Below the pieces are notes generated by a model. That model was not told the DNA's origin. It saw only the letters and a program-made list of their open reading frames with translations, and made no database searches. From the NCBI GenBank assembly GCA_900491605.1, contig UESW01004821.1, positions 62,001 through 126,000 of the forward strand: 64,000 nucleotides of DNA, in the 5' to 3' direction. Every line of letters begins with the position of its first letter. Positions within the stretch are counted from its first letter, which is position 1. The DNA comes from Calamus simplicifolius (taxonomy: Eukaryota; Streptophyta; Magnoliopsida; Arecales; Arecaceae). This document shows, piece by piece, positions 34,145 to 45,055 of this stretch. The position numbers were made by a program, and so were the translations under genes.

Positions 34145-34645
34145 TGTTGGAAATTAGATCTGAACCTTTTGGTGAAGACCATCATCATGTTGCCCAAGAA
34201 TCATTCATATTTAATCATCAAGAATCCATAATCGATAAACGGAAGCATACCTAAATCCATATTGCTTAATTGCTCTCCAGAGTCCTACGGTTGGCCTTCC
34301 AGATCAACATGTACTCCCAGAGAGCCCTTTAGAAATTTTCTCTAGGCTATTCTTTCTGATGATGGGATTTAAAGAAGAAGGTCGTACTTGCGATCCGGAG
34401 ACCATAACCGCTATATATAGATAATTTCATCATTATCTTTTGATGTTTCTATTTTAGCCCATCATAAAAATAGAAATAACCTTTTAGGTCTCTACACATT
34501 AAAAGGCCACACCTAATCATATACATTAAAATCCAAATCATTGAAAACATAGATGATCACTTTTAATTGGGCTTAACCTTATTTGACAGTACGCAATACA
34601 TAATTATTTCACATATAAGCCCAATGTTGGATTAAAAATCCAATA
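34145..34645 (-). repeat. copia3 3' LTR
   Basis: 501 bp, almost identical to 3359-3859, with the polypurine tract just beyond 34645. Confidence 0.75.
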
Positions 34646-35080
34646 ATCTTCCACTGGGCTATATGTGTAACCTTATAATTATGTTGCAAAAATAACCAAA
34701 TGGGCTCAATTTTACTGTCATTACTGAAATGTATCTATAACCAATCCGATCCATCAACCATACCAACATAGGATCAAAGCGGCCTTTGTTATATCTATCA
34801 TAACTCAATCCATCAATGGTCACGTATGTTGATACAACTGAATGACATGGATCATGATGTGGATGTGTAGCATGAAAATTGCATGTAATGTGATCTTAAC
34901 ATGCCTATTTCCAACTGGTCCTTCTTAAACTTGAGTGAGATTAAAACTTTAACATAATTGTATATAGTGTACTGAACTTAATGATATACTTTATTTTTGA
35001 TCAGAAAATATCCAAACACATAAGTGTGTACAAACAAAACATAAAGCATAAAATAGAAGCAATACAAACTCCCACTGAAT

Positions 35081-36577
35081 CTAAGCATCGTCATGCTCTA
35101 TAATGCCCATGTGAGCAATATGCTCATGAAAGACCTTGGACGGCATACCCTTTGTAAGGGGATTTGCAACAATGAAGTTTGTCCCTATATGCTCTATAAA
35201 AATCTGACCACTCTGTACTCTTTTCTTTACAACCAGGAACTTGATGTCAATATGTTTTGACATGATCGAGCTCCTATTGTTGTTGGAATATAATACGGCT
35301 GACTTGTTGTCACAAAATAACTTTAACGGTCTTTCAATTCCTTCCAATATACGCAGCCCAGTGACAAAATTTTTCAGCCATATCCCATGATTGGATGCCT
35401 CATAACATGCTATAAATTCTGCTGCCATAGTAGAAGAAGCTATGAGTGTCTGTTTTGCACTTCTCCAAGAAATAGCCCCACCACCTAACAGATATACATA
35501 GCCTAAAGTGGATCTTTTACTATCTTGGCATCCCGCAAAGTCGGAGTCAGAATACCCAATGATCTCAAAATAATCTGATCTCCTATATGTGAGCATGTAA
35601 TCTTTTGTTCTTTTCAGATATCTCATAACCCTTTTGGCTGCTTTCCAGTGATCCATACCTGGGTTGCTTAAATATCTGCCTAACACTCCAACAATGTACG
35701 CAATATCCGGACGCGTACAAACTTGAGCATACATTAGACTCCCTACAACCGAAGCATAAGAAATCTTCTGCATCTCTTCAACTTCAAGGTATCCTTTTGG
35801 GCACTAATTAATACTGAATGTATCTTCTTTAGCGACAGAGGTATCACCTGGTTTGCAATTTTGCATGCCAAATCTCTTAAGTACTTTATCGATATAGCTC
35901 TTTTGTGATAATCCAAGGATACCCTGAGAACGATCTCGATGTATCTGGATTTCCAATACAAAGGAGGCATCACCAAGATCTTTCATTTAAAAATTATTTG
36001 ATAGAAATCTCTTGGTTTCGTACAACATGCCTATATCATTTATGGCAAGCAAAATGTCATCCACATACAAAACCAGAAAAATGTATTTACTCCCACTGAA
36101 CTTGTGATACACACAATCATCAACTGCATTCACTTCAAAATTAAATGAGAGAATTACTTGATGAAATTTATCTTACCATTGACGAGAAGCTTGCTTTAAC
36201 CCATAAATAGATTTTGTCAATTTGCAAACCATTTTCTTTGAGTCTCCTGACACAAAGTTTTCTGGTTGCACCATATAAATTGTCTCATCAATGTCTCCAT
36301 TAAGAAATGCCGTCTTGATATCCATTTGATGGAGTTTCATATCATATTGTGCAACAAGAGTCATAATTATCCTAAAAGAGTCCTTCGATGAAACTGGAGA
36401 GAATGTCTCTTTAAAGTCAATCCCTTCCTTTTGAGTATAGCCTTTAGCCACAAGACGAGCTTTATACCTTTTCATATTACCCTTTGAATCCCGTTTGGTC
36501 TTAAAAATCCATTTGCAACCAATGGGTTTCACACCTTCTAGTAATGGGATAAGTTCCCAAACTTTATTGTTTTGCAT
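35081..36577 (-). pseudogene. copia3 reverse transcriptase and RNase H pieces
   Basis: 36173-36577 is the start of reverse transcriptase (GCKWIFKTKRDSKG, VAKGYTQKEGID, HQMDIKTAFLNGD, ending KSIYGLKQASRQW). 35804-35986 is the distal part (KDLGDASFVLEIQIHRD). 35081-35773 is the connection domain and RNase H (CTRPDIAYIVG, DSDFAGCQDSKRSTLG, FCDNKSAVLY, ANPLTKGMPS). RPDIAY and STLGYV here are the family residues, whereas copia1 has RSDIAY and STLSYV. This copy is therefore slightly less decayed, but it is still broken at the YVDD region. Confidence 0.88.
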
Positions 36578-36867
36578 AGACTTCTACTCTTCTTTCATTG
36601 CTTCAATCTACTTTTCTGAATTGGAACCTTGTATGGCTTGAAGGAAGTTGACAGGATCATCTTCCATCATGCCATTATTTTCCTCATGTTCCTGAAAAAA
36701 TACTATATAATTATTTGGAATAGCATTCTTTCTTTCTCTAGTGGATCACCGCAAAGGCACTTGTTCTTGAGGTTATTGAGTTTGTACCTCTGAGGGTTGA
36801 ACAATAATTTCTTGTTGTTCTGGAATTACAACTTGATCATTATCAAAAGCAATTATAGGAATTGGAA

Positions 36868-38588
36868 CTAGCTACTCTTCAACAAGAGTAGTAGGTTCCA
36901 ATTCCTCCTCAAAGACAAAGTCTCTAACTTTATTTCTTCCCCAAACTCAATATCCTCAAAGAACGTTGCAGTTCCCGTTTCAAAAATTATCCTTGATTTG
37001 GGATCATAAAACTTGAAACCCCTGGATCGCTTAGAATACCCAACAAAATAGCTGCTCACTGTCCTGGAGTCCAATTTCTTTTCATATGGCCTATAAGGCC
37101 TTGCCTCAGCTGGACATCCCCAAATATGAAAATGCTTTAGACTAGGCTTCCGTCCTATCCAAAGCTCATAAGGTGTTTTGACAGCTGCTTTAGTTGGTAC
37201 TCTATTCAGAATGTAGGCTGCTGTCTTTAGTGCCTCTCTCCAAAGTGACTCTGGTAAGGTAGAATGACAAATCATACTCCTTACCATATCCTTAAGAGTC
37301 ATGTTTCGTCTTTCAGCTATACCATTCATGCTAGGTGACCCTAGCATGGTGTATTATGGAACAATTTTATACTCATCTAGGTATTTGGCAAATGGTCCTG
37401 GATGTTGTTCACCTAATCTATCATATCTACCGTATATTCACCACCACAGTCAGATCTGACTCCTTTAATCCTTTTGTTGAGTTGAAGCTCAACTTCAGCT
37501 TTAAATAATTTGAACACATCCAAAACTTGGGACTTTTCATGAATAAGAAATCGGTATGCATATCTTGAATAATTATCTATAGATGATACAAAATATTGTT
37601 GACCATTCCAAGAAGGTGTAGGAAATGATCCACAAATGTCCATATGCATCAACTCTAAGACTTCCATAGTTCTATGTGCACCCAAATTCTTTGTTTTGGT
37701 CTATTTGCCCTTAATGCAATCAACACAAACATTAAAGTCTGTAAAATCAAGAGAATCCAAAATTTTATCTGACACATGTCATTCAACTCTATTTCTAGAG
37801 ATGTGACCTAATCGTTTATGTCATAATGTTCCTGAATTTTCATTGCAAATTTTACGCTTAGTACCTCTTGATTCCATATTCAGGGTTTCATTATAAGAAG
37901 CAACAGTATCAAGCAAATATAGATTGTCATACACCATAAGAGAATCAGTTCCATTAATATTTGAATTTAACGAAATACTAAACTGACTATTTCCAAATAA
38001 ACAACAATATCCTAATTTGTCCAAAGCTGAAATAGAAACCAAATTACGTCTAAAAGATGGTACTACAAAAGTGTCTTTCAAATCCAAATAATAACCAGAA
38101 CTTAATAACAATCTAAAATGTCCAATTACCTCCACATCTACCGACTTGCCATCTCTCGTATAAATGCGTCTTTCAGCATCAGTTGGCCTTCAGTAGCTTA
38201 GGCAACCCTCCATTGAAATACTGATGTTAGTAGCAGCACTAGAATCTAACTACCAAGTGTTTCTAGGTACTAAAGCTATATTTACTTCAGAACATACCAT
38301 ATTAAGAAATGTACGTTTCTTTTCATGCCATGCATGAAATTTGGAACATTTATTCTTAATGTGTCCAGGCTTATTGCAGAAGAAACAACTGTCCTTATCC
38401 TGATTTTGTTCCTTCTTTGCTAGACCCTTAACAGCCTTATTCTTTATTTTCCTGCCTTTATCCTTGCCCTTGAAGTTATTACCATTAAGGACCGGCACTG
38501 AATTGAGGTTAGCAAAAATATTAGCAACATTAGCCGTAAAATAAAAGTAATACATAAATAACATGCTCTTATAAATAATTAACACCAA
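36868..38588 (-). pseudogene. copia3 gag knuckle, pre-integrase and integrase pieces
   Basis: 38250-38588 carries the CCHC knuckle CFFCNKPGHIKNKC and only one KGLAKKEQN unit. 37821-38135 is the Gag-pre-integrase region (LKDTFVVPSFRRNLVSISAL, LDKLGY). 37413-37685 is the start of the integrase core. 36868-37347 is the remaining integrase part, ending early by a one-base loss near 36943 relative to copia1. Confidence 0.88.
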
Positions 38589-39819
38589 ATATCAATAAAT
38601 TTAAATTAATGGTAAATCTCATCTCAAGATACCCAGTGCAACATTAAAATCAAGTCTTTGGACAGTAATATTAACTGCTAGTGGTACTCTTATTGTAATG
38701 ATCAAACACTAACAATAATGCATATCAAATAATAAATCTATCTTTGGATATACTTATTACTCACATGTAAATCCTTATAATCGTTACGTGTTTACCATCA
38801 CATATATGTGTAGTTCGGCCAGACATTAACCTTCCTTTGGGCCGATTAATACCCGCATTAAACATACACATACACAACATCCAACATCCTTCATGAACTA
38901 TCTACATAAGAGAGGTCACTTTTGTGATATCTTGTTTCAATTAGTTCAATTTCGAATGATAGACAAATTTATTAGGCATAAAAATAACATTAATTTGAAT
39001 TTGATTGAACCTCTTTAAAAATAACGATATATTATTTTGGTTCTAACTCAATCTTTATAACAAAAAAATAATTGATCCTAATGGATAAAGCTTTACTTTA
39101 CATGCTTAAAAATTAAAAATAATATTTTTTAATGAAAGCCCGAAAATAATTGCCAAAGAAATGAACCGGTCCAAAATTCATGCATTAATTATTCATAAAT
39201 GTTATTCTCTTCCATGCATTAAATGCCATGCATTAAATAAGATTCTATGCATTAAATGCTCCCCTTTGGTGCCATACCTAACTTCCATAGAGACCAACGG
39301 AATAGAGGGGGCACCGTATCCAAAAAAAATTCCTACCAGCTGTTACTGTGTGAGGCGCTAAAAGCCCGAAACCAGCCGTTCCTGTGTGAGGCGCTAAAAG
39401 GCCAGAAAAGTTGCTAGAGACCATCAAGCAGTTAATTGCAATCTTAACCCTTCACACAACTCCAATGCTCAAGTTTGTTATTCTCATGATTTTCTCAATA
39501 TTTCCTTCTTTATCCCATGGTTTGAGATATCCAACCACCAGATTTACGGAAAGATTTTCTAGATTTTCATCCATATTTCCATCCAATTCTTCCCAACGCC
39601 CAATTTTCTTCCAATTAGAGGAACTCCCGAAGTTTCATATAACGGCTCCAACCGAGCAGATACAATGGGAAAAAATTCCTAAATGGTTCCCTTTAAAAAA
39701 AGAGATAACACATCATCATTATTTTAAAAGGAAACCAATCGTTACCCCCAATAAATTCCAAGAACTCAAAGCCAAAGAAAAGCCTCAACATTAACTAACA
39801 CTACAAGAAAATACTGAAA

Positions 39820-41118
39820 TAGCGACGCAAATTTAGCGACGCAAAATTGCGTCGCTAAATTGCGACCACTTTGCGACGCCTTTGTGACAACAAAATATTG
39901 CGACGCATTAGCGACTCATCAGCGACTCAATTAACCAAAAAATCCAAAAAAAATTATATTTTTAATATTGCGACGCAAATATTGCATCGCAATATTTTTA
40001 AATTAATTTTTTATAAAATATAAATATCAATAAAAAATATTGCGACGCCATATTTGCGTCGCAATATTTTTAGCAGAATTAAGAAAATTAAATTTTTAAT
40101 ATTGCGACGCAAATATTGCGTCGCAATATTTTTAAATTAATTTTTTATGAGGTATAAATAGTATTAAAAATATTGCGACGCAATATTTTGCGTCGCAATA
40201 TTTTTAGCAGAATTAAATATTTTAAATTTTTAATACTGCGATGCAAATATTGCGTCGCAATATTTTTAAATTAATTTTTTATAAAATATAAATATCAATA
40301 AAAAATATTGCGATGCAATATTTGCGTCGCAATGTTTTTAGCAGAATTAAGAAAATTAAATTTTTAATATTGCGACGCAAATATTGCGTCGCAATATTTT
40401 TAAATTAATTTTTTATGAAATATAAATATCAATAAAAATATTGCGACGCAATTTTGCGTCGCAATGTTTTAAATTTTTAATATTGCGACGCAAATATTGC
40501 GTCGCAATATTTTTAAATTAATTTTTAATGAATTATAAATATCATTAAAAATATTGCGACGCAAATATTGCGTCGCAATATTTTTAAATTAATTTTTTAT
40601 GAAATATAAATATCAATAAAAATATTGCGACGCAATATTTGCATCGCAATGTTTTTAGCAGAATTAAAAAATTTAATTTTTCATATTGCGACGCAAATAT
40701 TGCGTCGCAATATTTTTAAATTAATTTTTTATGAAATATAAATATCATAAAATATTGCGACGCAATATGTGCGTCGCAATGTTTTTAGCAGAATTTAAAA
40801 AAATTTAATTTTTAATATTGCGACGCAAATATTGCGTCGCAATATTTTTAAATTAAATTTTTACGAAATATAAATATTAATACAAATATTGCGACGCAAT
40901 ATTTGCGTCGCAATGTTTTTAGCAGAATTAAATATTTTAAATTTTTAATATTGCGACGCAAATATTGCGTCGCAATATTTTTAAATTAATTTTTTATATC
41001 ATTAAAAATATTGCGACGCAAGATTTGCGTCGCAATGTTTTTAGCAGAATTAAATATTTTAAATTTTTAATATTGCGACGCAAATATTGCGATGCAATAA
41101 TTGCGACGCAAATATTGC
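39820..41118. repeat. 5' subterminal repeats of CACTA 2
   Basis: About nine units of roughly 135 bp. Each has two palindromes of the form TTGCGACGCAA-(n)-TTGCGTCGCAA, separated by AT-rich DNA (TTTAAATTAATTTTTTATGA; AGCAGAATTAA). In En/Spm the analogous subterminal motifs are bound by the element's own DNA-binding protein. The CpG-rich core GCGACGC is a likely site for methylation control. Confidence 0.95.
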
Positions 41119-42222
41119 ATCGGTCGTCGCCGATCGAGATCAGGTCTTGGATCGAACGCAACCGTCGGATCGTCGCCGATCTCGGACGGATCGCCACGGT
41201 CCGAGATCGGTCGTGGCCGATCGGGATCAGGGCTTGGATCGATCGCAACCGTTGGATCGTCGCCGATCTCGGACGGATCGCCACGGTCCGAGATCGGTCG
41301 TGGCCGATCGGGATCAGGGCTTGGATCGATCGCAACCGTCGTATCTTTGTCGATCAGACCAATTGCCACGGTCCGAGATCGGTCGTCGCCGATCGAGATC
41401 AGGGCTTGGATCGATCGCAACCGTTGGATCGTCGCCGATCTCAGACGGATTGCCACGGTCCGAGATCGACCGTTGCCGATCGAGATCAGGGCTTGGATCG
41501 ATCGCAACAGTCGGATCGTCGTCGATCTCGGACGGATTGCAACTGTTCGAGATAGGTCGTGGCCGATCGGGATCAGGGCTTGGATTGATCACAACCGTCG
41601 GACCTTTGCCGATCGGACTGATTGCCGCGGTCCGCGATCGGTCGTCGCCGATCGGGATCAGGGCTTGGATCGATCGCAACCGTCGGATCGTCGCCGATCT
41701 CGGACGGATTGCAACTGTCCGAGATAGGTCGTGGCCGATCGGGATCAGGGCTTGGATTGATCACAACCGTCGGACCTTTGCCGATCGGACCGATAGCCAT
41801 GGTCCACGATCGGTCGTCGCCGATCGGAATCAGGGCTTGGATCGATCGCAACCGTCGGATCGTCGCCGATCTCGGACGGATTGCAACTGTCCGAGATAGG
41901 ATGTGGCCGATCGGGATCAGGGCTTGGATCGATCGCAACCATCGGACCTTTGCCGATCGGATCGATAGCCGCGGTCCGCGATCGGTCATCGCCGATCTCG
42001 GACGGATCGCCACGGTCCGAGATCGGTCGTCGCCGATCGAGATCAGGGCTTGGATCGATCGCAACCGTTGGATCGTCGCCGATCTCGGACGGATCGCCAC
42101 GGTCCGAGATCGGTCGTGGCCGATAGGGATCAGGGCTTGGATCGATCGCTACCGTCGGATCGTCGCCGATCTCTGACGGATTGCAACTGTCCGAGATAGG
42201 TCGTGGCCGATCGGGATCATTA
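41119..42222. repeat. 85-bp GATCGG satellite array (CACTA 2)
   Basis: About 13 tandem units of the same satellite as 24505-26930, in the complementary orientation, as expected from the opposite orientation of the elements. Unit parts: GATCGGGATCAGGGCTTGGA, TCGATCGCAACCGTCGGATC, GTCGCCGATCTCGGACGGAT. A variant with GGACCTTTGCCGATCGGA recurs at about 41590, 41770 and 41945. Reading frames through it are not genes. Confidence 0.95.
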
Positions 42223-42229
42223 AAAATTT

Positions 42230-42790
42230 TATAGAATAAATTGTGATGCAATTTATCGTCGTAATTATTAACATTAATTATAAATATAATCATTTATAAA
42301 TATTAACAAATAGCTTGCGACGCCTTAGCGACACACTTTAAAAAAATATAAATAAATATTGCGACAAAATATATGTGTCGCAATATTATTAGAATACATA
42401 TAACTGGTTAAAATATTAAAAAATATTTGCAACGCAATTTGTCGTCGCAATTATTATAATAAATTTAAATATTTTCATTTAAAAATATTTTAAAAATAAT
42501 TGCGACGCACTTATTGCGTCGCAATATATGTAATAACTTTTTTTATTAATCAATTTAAATTATTAAAAAATATTGCGACGCCTTAGCGACGCAATTATTA
42601 GAAAATAAAATTATTTTTCCCGCCAGGGGATGGCGCCAAGTTAGCGACGCTTTAGCGACGCATTTATTGGCGTCGCTATATTTTCATAAAAGAATTTTTT
42701 TACATTTATTAATGATGGATTAGCGACGCCCACGTGCGTCGCTAAGAAAAAAAAAAAAATTTATTGCGACGCAATTAGCGACGCCAAATT
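42230..42790. repeat. inner subterminal repeats of CACTA 2
   Basis: Further GCGACGC/GCGTCGC palindromes, partly decayed, between the satellite and the leader exon. Includes TGGCGCCAAGTTAGCGACGC, also found inverted in CACTA 1 near 23515. Confidence 0.85.
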
Positions 42791-42955
42791 GGCGTCGCTA
42801 ATTGCCTATATTTAAACCCCCCCTTTCTTCTTTCCTCCTTCCGGTCTGACCTAGCCGCCGCCGCCGTGACTCCCAGCCCCCCCCGAAACGCCGGCGATCT
42901 CCTCCGACTCCCAGCCCCCCCGAGGATCTCCTCCTACTCCGGCTACCCACAAAGG
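42790..42955 (+). promoter_or_regulatory. CACTA 2 promoter and leader exon
   Basis: TATATTTAAACCCC (TATA-like, about 42807) is followed by a CT-rich leader, GACCTAGCCGCCGCCGCC and a donor-like CACAAAGGTTAGCCCC. The order is the same as in CACTA 1, which argues that it is the shared transcription start region of the family. The actual start site is unknown. Confidence 0.5.
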
Positions 42956-42999
42956 TTAGCCCCAAAAATCCAAAAAAAAAAAAAATTTATGTTTTTTTT

Positions 43000-44530
43000 T
43001 TTTAACCTGCTGCCGTCTTCTCCGGCCACGGCAGGTCCGTGGCCGTCTTCTCCGGCCACGGCCGCTGCCGTGGCCGGCAGTGGCCTGGCCACGGTGGTGG
43101 CCAGGCCACTGTTTTAAAAAAAAAAAAATTTTTTTTTTAACAGGGGGGAGGGGAGGAAACCCCCCCCCCGCCCCCCCTTTGTTTCCACGGCCGTGGCCAC
43201 GGCCGTGGCCGCGGCCGGACAAGGCGGCCACGGCCGCTGCCGTGGCCGTCTTCTCCGGCCACGGCCGCTGCCGTGGCCGGCAGTGGCCTGGCCACGGTGG
43301 TGGCCAGGCCACTGTTTAAAAAAAAAAAATTTTTTTTTTTAACAGGGGGGAGGGGAGGAAACCCCCCCCCCCCCCTTTGTTTCCACGGCCGTGGCCACGG
43401 CCGTGGCCGCGGCCGGACAAGGCGGCCACGGCCGCTGCCGTGGCCGTCTTCTCCGGCCACGGCCGCTGCCGTGGCCGGCAGTGGCCTGGCCACGGTGGTG
43501 GCCAGGCCACTGTTTTAAAAAAAAAAATTTTTTTTTTTAACAGGGGGGAGGGGAGGAAACCCCCCCCGCCCCCCCTTTGTTTCCACGGCCGTGGCCACGG
43601 CCGTGGCCGCGGCCGGACAAGGCGGCCACGGCCGCTGCCGTGGCCGTCTTCTCCGGCCACGGCCGCTGCCGTGGCCGGCAGTGGCCTGGCCACGGTGGTG
43701 GCCAGGCCACTGATAAAAAAAAAAAATTTTTTTTTTAAACAGGGGGGAGGGGAGGAAACCCCCCCCGCCCCCCTTTGTTTTCACGGCCGTGGCCACGGCC
43801 GTGGCCGCGGCCGGACAAGGCGGCCACGGCCGCTGCCGTGGCCGTCTTCTCCGGCCACGGCCGCTGCCGTGGCCGGCAGTGGCCTGGCCACGGTGGTGGC
43901 CAGGCCACTGTTTTAAAAAAAAAAATTTTTTTTTTAACAGGGGGGAGGGGAGGAAACCCCCCCCCGCCCCCCCTTTGTTTTCACGGCCGTGGCCACGGCC
44001 GTGGCCGCGGCCGGACAAGGCGGCCACGGCCGCTGCCGTGGCCGTCTTCTCCGGCCACGGCCGCTGCCGTGGCCGGCAGTGGCCTGGCCACGGTGGTGGC
44101 CAGGCCACTGATAAAAAAAAAAAAAATTTTTTTAAACAGGGGGGAGGGGAGGAACCCCCCCCCCCCCCCCCCCCTTTGTTATCTTGTCCGGCCACGGTGG
44201 CCAGGCCAATGTGAAGAAGAAAAAAAAAACAAAATATTAGGGTCATAGCAGGGGGGAGGGGGGGAAACCCCCCGCACCCCCCTTTCTTTTCTTGTCCGCC
44301 CGTCTTCTCCGGGGCCGCAGTGGCTTGGCCTTGGTGGCCAGGCCACTGTAATGAAAAAAAAAAAAAAAATTTTTTATAACATGGGGCCGGGGAGGGGAGG
44401 AAACCCCCCCCCCCCCCCCCCCTTTGTTATCTTGTTCGGCCACGGTTGTTGCCGTGGCCGGCAGTGGCCTGGCCACGGTGGCCAGGCCACTGTGAAAAAA
44501 GAAAAAAAAAATTTTTGGGGTCACAGCAGG
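43000..44530. repeat. GC-rich 200-bp tandem array in the CACTA 2 leader intron
   Basis: Six starts of TTTAACAGGGGGGAGGGG at about 43139, 43341, 43539, 43738, 43937 and 44133 define a unit of about 200 bp: poly-A/poly-T, G run, C run, then GGCCACGGCCGTGGCC repeats and TGGCCTGGCCACGGTGGTGG. Two diverged units follow to 44530. Each unit carries a T-run followed by AACAG, which resembles a 3' splice site. The array lies between the leader exon and the transposase gene. Frames in it are artefacts. Confidence 0.93.
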
Positions 44531-45055
44531 GGGGGGGGGGAAACCCCCCGCCCCCCTGGGAAAAAAAAAAAATAAATTTTTTCTTAATTTAAGCAGAATG
44601 TTTATTTAATTTACATATTATTTATGCAATAATTAATTTAGCAGAATGTTTATGACAATAGTATTTGTGCATTTATACTCATTTACATTTGTTATGTTTT
44701 GATTATTTATATTTTGCTGCAAACTTAATGATGCATTACATTTTGAAATGCTAAATAAAATGTTTTGTTGTTATATTATTTAATTTTCAGCAACAAATTA
44801 CTAGTTTCAATGATTTACATTTTAGTATTCGCAAGATGTTAAGAATAACAAGCATAAGTTCGATTGTCTTCGGACTTTCATAATCACAGCACTTTAATTA
44901 ACCTTTAGACCCGTTTGAGAATTTGTAAGCCTTAGTCTTGCAAATTCTCAAATTGTCCTGGTGGACAGTTTGGGAATATTTTTTGTGACATGTTAGTCTG
45001 CTAGTAATCATCGTGGGGTGAGATTTCGGTTTGCATTTGCTCATACGTTCTCCTA
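44531..45055. other. untranslated leader of the CACTA 2 transposase gene
   Basis: AT-rich DNA with no frame matching a transposase N terminus. The usual N-terminal transposase-associated domain is not found here, so the 5' coding part is probably deleted. Confidence 0.5.

Noticed and set aside
40965..42293. Reading frames of up to 270 codons in the CACTA 2 satellite
   Set aside because: Same satellite artefact as in CACTA 1.
42866..44575. Gly/Pro/Ala-rich frames of up to 243 codons
   Set aside because: Translations of the GC-rich 200-bp array in all frames, interrupted by homopolymer-coded Lys and Phe runs. Not proteins.
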